Positions 62,588-64,000 of a stretch of 64,000 bases of DNA are shown piece by piece. Position numbers and translations under genes: made by a program. The notes below the pieces were generated by a model. It made no database searches. It saw only the letters and a program-made list of their open reading frames with translations, and was not told the origin of the DNA. Numbering within the stretch: the stretch's first letter is position 1; each line of letters opens with the position of its first letter. Origin of the DNA: Incurvaria masculella (lineage: Eukaryota > Arthropoda > Insecta > Lepidoptera > Incurvariidae); NCBI GenBank assembly GCA_946894095.1, contig OX335658.1:14561001-14625000 (forward strand), in the 5' to 3' direction.

Positions 62588-63030
62588 GGGGTCACTCACT
62601 CAAGGAATCTGGTGTACAATCGTTTGGGAATCTCAAGAATCTTAGGTGGGAGTCCGAGGAATCTGGTGGGAGTCCGGAGAATCTCGGAAATCTTATGTAA
62701 TCCCGAGTAATCCTAAAGAATCTGGAAATCCCAAGGAAATCATTGGGAATCCTATCAAATTCATGGAAATCTCGGGTAATCTTAGGCGGAGTCCGAGGAA
62801 TCCGATGGGAGTCCGAGGAATCTGGAAATCTTATGTAATCCCGAGTAATCCTAAGGAATCTGAGAATACCAAGGAAATCATTGGGAATCCTTTCAAATTA
62901 ATGGAAATCTCGAGTAATCCTGGGCGGGAGTCCGAGGAATAGGAAAATCTTGGGTAGTCTCGAGTACTCCCAGGGAGTGTAGGAATCCTAAGCGAATCAT
63001 TGGCAATCCGATCAAAGTCTTTGTAATCTC
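62588..63030 (+). repeat. AATCT minisatellite, composite element copy 2
   Basis: 'ccgaggggtcactcactcaa', 'ggaatctggtgtacaatcg' then the same ordered words as 50506-50950 ('aatcttaggtgggagtccga', 'cggaaatcttatgtaatccc', 'ccaaggaaatcattggga'). The ORF 62646-62942 is a translation of the repeat. Confidence 0.85.
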
Positions 63031-63536
63031 AGATAATCTTGTCGGGGTCGGACTAAACCGGTTGTATGCTTAGTCCGGTGCAATTCTAGTACAGTACGTA
63101 AGTTTTGACAGGTTAGTTCTGAATAAGACTGTAAAGGTTTTTAAAATAAGAGTACCTTATCTCGAGTACGTGAAATATTTACTAGGTTTTTAAATATAGA
63201 CTTTTATAACGGCCCAGGCAAAGAAATAATCAACTTTGACCTAATGATGGCTGAGATACTAAGGGATTTCGAAAGATCGGAGTACCTCATCGTGAAGTTG
63301 AGTATGTCAAATATGTATTATGGCTTCAAAAATGGTATTGCATAATGCATCAGGCAAAAAAAAAAACAGCGCTGACCTAATGATCGCTGAGATAATACGG
63401 GATCTAATCTAACAATGATAGCGCGGCCGTGGGCGCGGCCGCCAGTTTGCGAAGAAATCACGCACACGTGTGCGCACGAGTGTGCGCAGCGCGCACCCCG
63501 CGTGTGCCCGACGACACAATTCCAAAACATATTCAG
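63031..63536 (+). repeat. Composite element core, copy 2
   Basis: 63045-63135 is a degraded 'tattcagagt' MITE; 63220-63410 matches 51225-51420; 63420-63510 is a CpG-rich tract ('gcgcggccgtgggcgcgg', 'cacacgtgtgcgcacgagtg') parallel to, but different from, the GC tract in copy 1. Confidence 0.75.
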
Positions 63537-63643
63537 CCGTATTCAGAGTAAACCTGTCAAAATTTAGTACGGGATAAGCACCGGATTAACCAAACAAAAA
63601 CCGGTTTAGTCCGACCTTAATACGCGTACTAAGCGAATAGAAG
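63537..63643 (+). mobile_element. 'tattcagagt' MITE copy
   Basis: 'gccgtattcagagtaaacct', 'agtacgggataagcaccgg', 'aaaaaccggtttagtccgac', 'taatacgcgtactaag' match 25627-25751; right end lost. Confidence 0.7.
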
Positions 63644-63667
63644 GTTATCATGCGTATACTACTTTTT

Positions 63668-63942
63668 AGGGTTCCGTACCGAAAGGGTGAAAACGGAACC
63701 CTATTACTAAGCCTCAGCTGTCCGTCCGTCCGTCCGTCTGTCACAAAGCTGTTACTCATGAACCGTAATAAGTACGTAGCTGAAATTTTCACAGAGTGAG
63801 TATTTAATTTGCCGCTATAACAACAAATAAGTAAAATTTAAAGATAATAAAAAAATACAAATAATATGATTTTTTGGTGTTAAATCATTTACGATGGTAC
63901 GGAACCCTTTGTGTGCGAGTCCGACTCGCACTTGGCCGGTTT
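63668..63942 (+). mobile_element. (GTCY)n MITE, full copy
   Basis: 'agggttccgtaccgaaaggg', short CCGT tract, 'cacaaagctgttactcatga', 'ataacaacaaataagtaaaa', 'gatggtacggaaccctttgt', 'cgactcgcacttggccggtt'. Confidence 0.85.
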
Positions 63943-64000
63943 GTTTACTGTGTTTATTGTATGTATTTTGATTAAATAATTAGATGATTGTAGGTATGTT

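Noticed and set aside
62646..62942. A 98-codon ORF rich in GNP/ESGE words
   Set aside because: Translation of the AATCT minisatellite.

Overview
The window looks like a piece of a lepidopteran (moth or butterfly) nuclear genome. The evidence is an AT-rich background with sharply GC-rich exons and CpG-rich patches, spliced exons with consensus GT/AG borders, and many copies of lepidopteran interspersed families: (GTCY)n-carrying MITEs ending in an 'acttggccggtttt' motif, the 'aaccgacttcaaaaaaggagg' family, mariners, RTE/Jockey/CR1-like LINE remnants, and tRNA- and 5S-derived SINEs. No prokaryotic operon, CRISPR array or rRNA/tRNA gene was recognised.

The only confidently recognised host gene is on the + strand near the left end: three phase-0 exons (4862-5092, 6509-6598, 7523-7663) encoding the CRAL-TRIO half of an orthologue of the tyrosine phosphatase PTPN9/MEG2 (Drosophila Ptpmeg2). 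The next CRAL-TRIO exon and the phosphatase domain were not found downstream, so the rest of the window may be a very long intron, or the gene may be interrupted or the assembly broken. The 5' splice junction of the first recognised exon has seeded a degenerate ~94-bp tandem array that repeats the exon end plus GT donor several times; this is the most unusual feature of the window.

Layout. 1-4800: repeats, a CpG-rich promoter-like patch (about 2985-3200) and a possible first exon. 4862-7663: Ptpmeg2 exons. 7898-14103: two dead mariners, a LINE remnant, SINE pieces and a long-TIR MITE. 15250-15833: CpG-rich patch ending in a good donor, perhaps a non-coding first exon. 17850-20081: GTCY MITEs and two copies of a palindromic element holding (TTAGG)n. 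20941-22200: four tandem copies of a ~315-bp CpG-rich unit. 23600-31700: MITE-rich, with a CpG patch and candidate first coding exon at 28623-28715. 31780-35540: SINE inside a GTCA microsatellite, a Mutator-like fragment, a ~1.07-kb foldback and head-to-head 118-bp tandem repeats. 38800-41000: a THAP zinc-finger exon and a MADF/Myb-like fragment interrupted by a perfect palindrome. 43100-49220: RTE-like and MITE copies, one holding a nested LINE. 50460-52893: an AATCT minisatellite element with a 40-bp higher-order repeat next to a LINE reverse-transcriptase pseudogene. 55111-55460: a 5S-rRNA-derived SINE. 60558-63942: further copies, including a second copy of the AATCT composite.

Apart from the Ptpmeg2 exons, almost everything recognisable is mobile or tandem DNA. 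All identifications come from reading motifs by eye; no alignment or database search was run.
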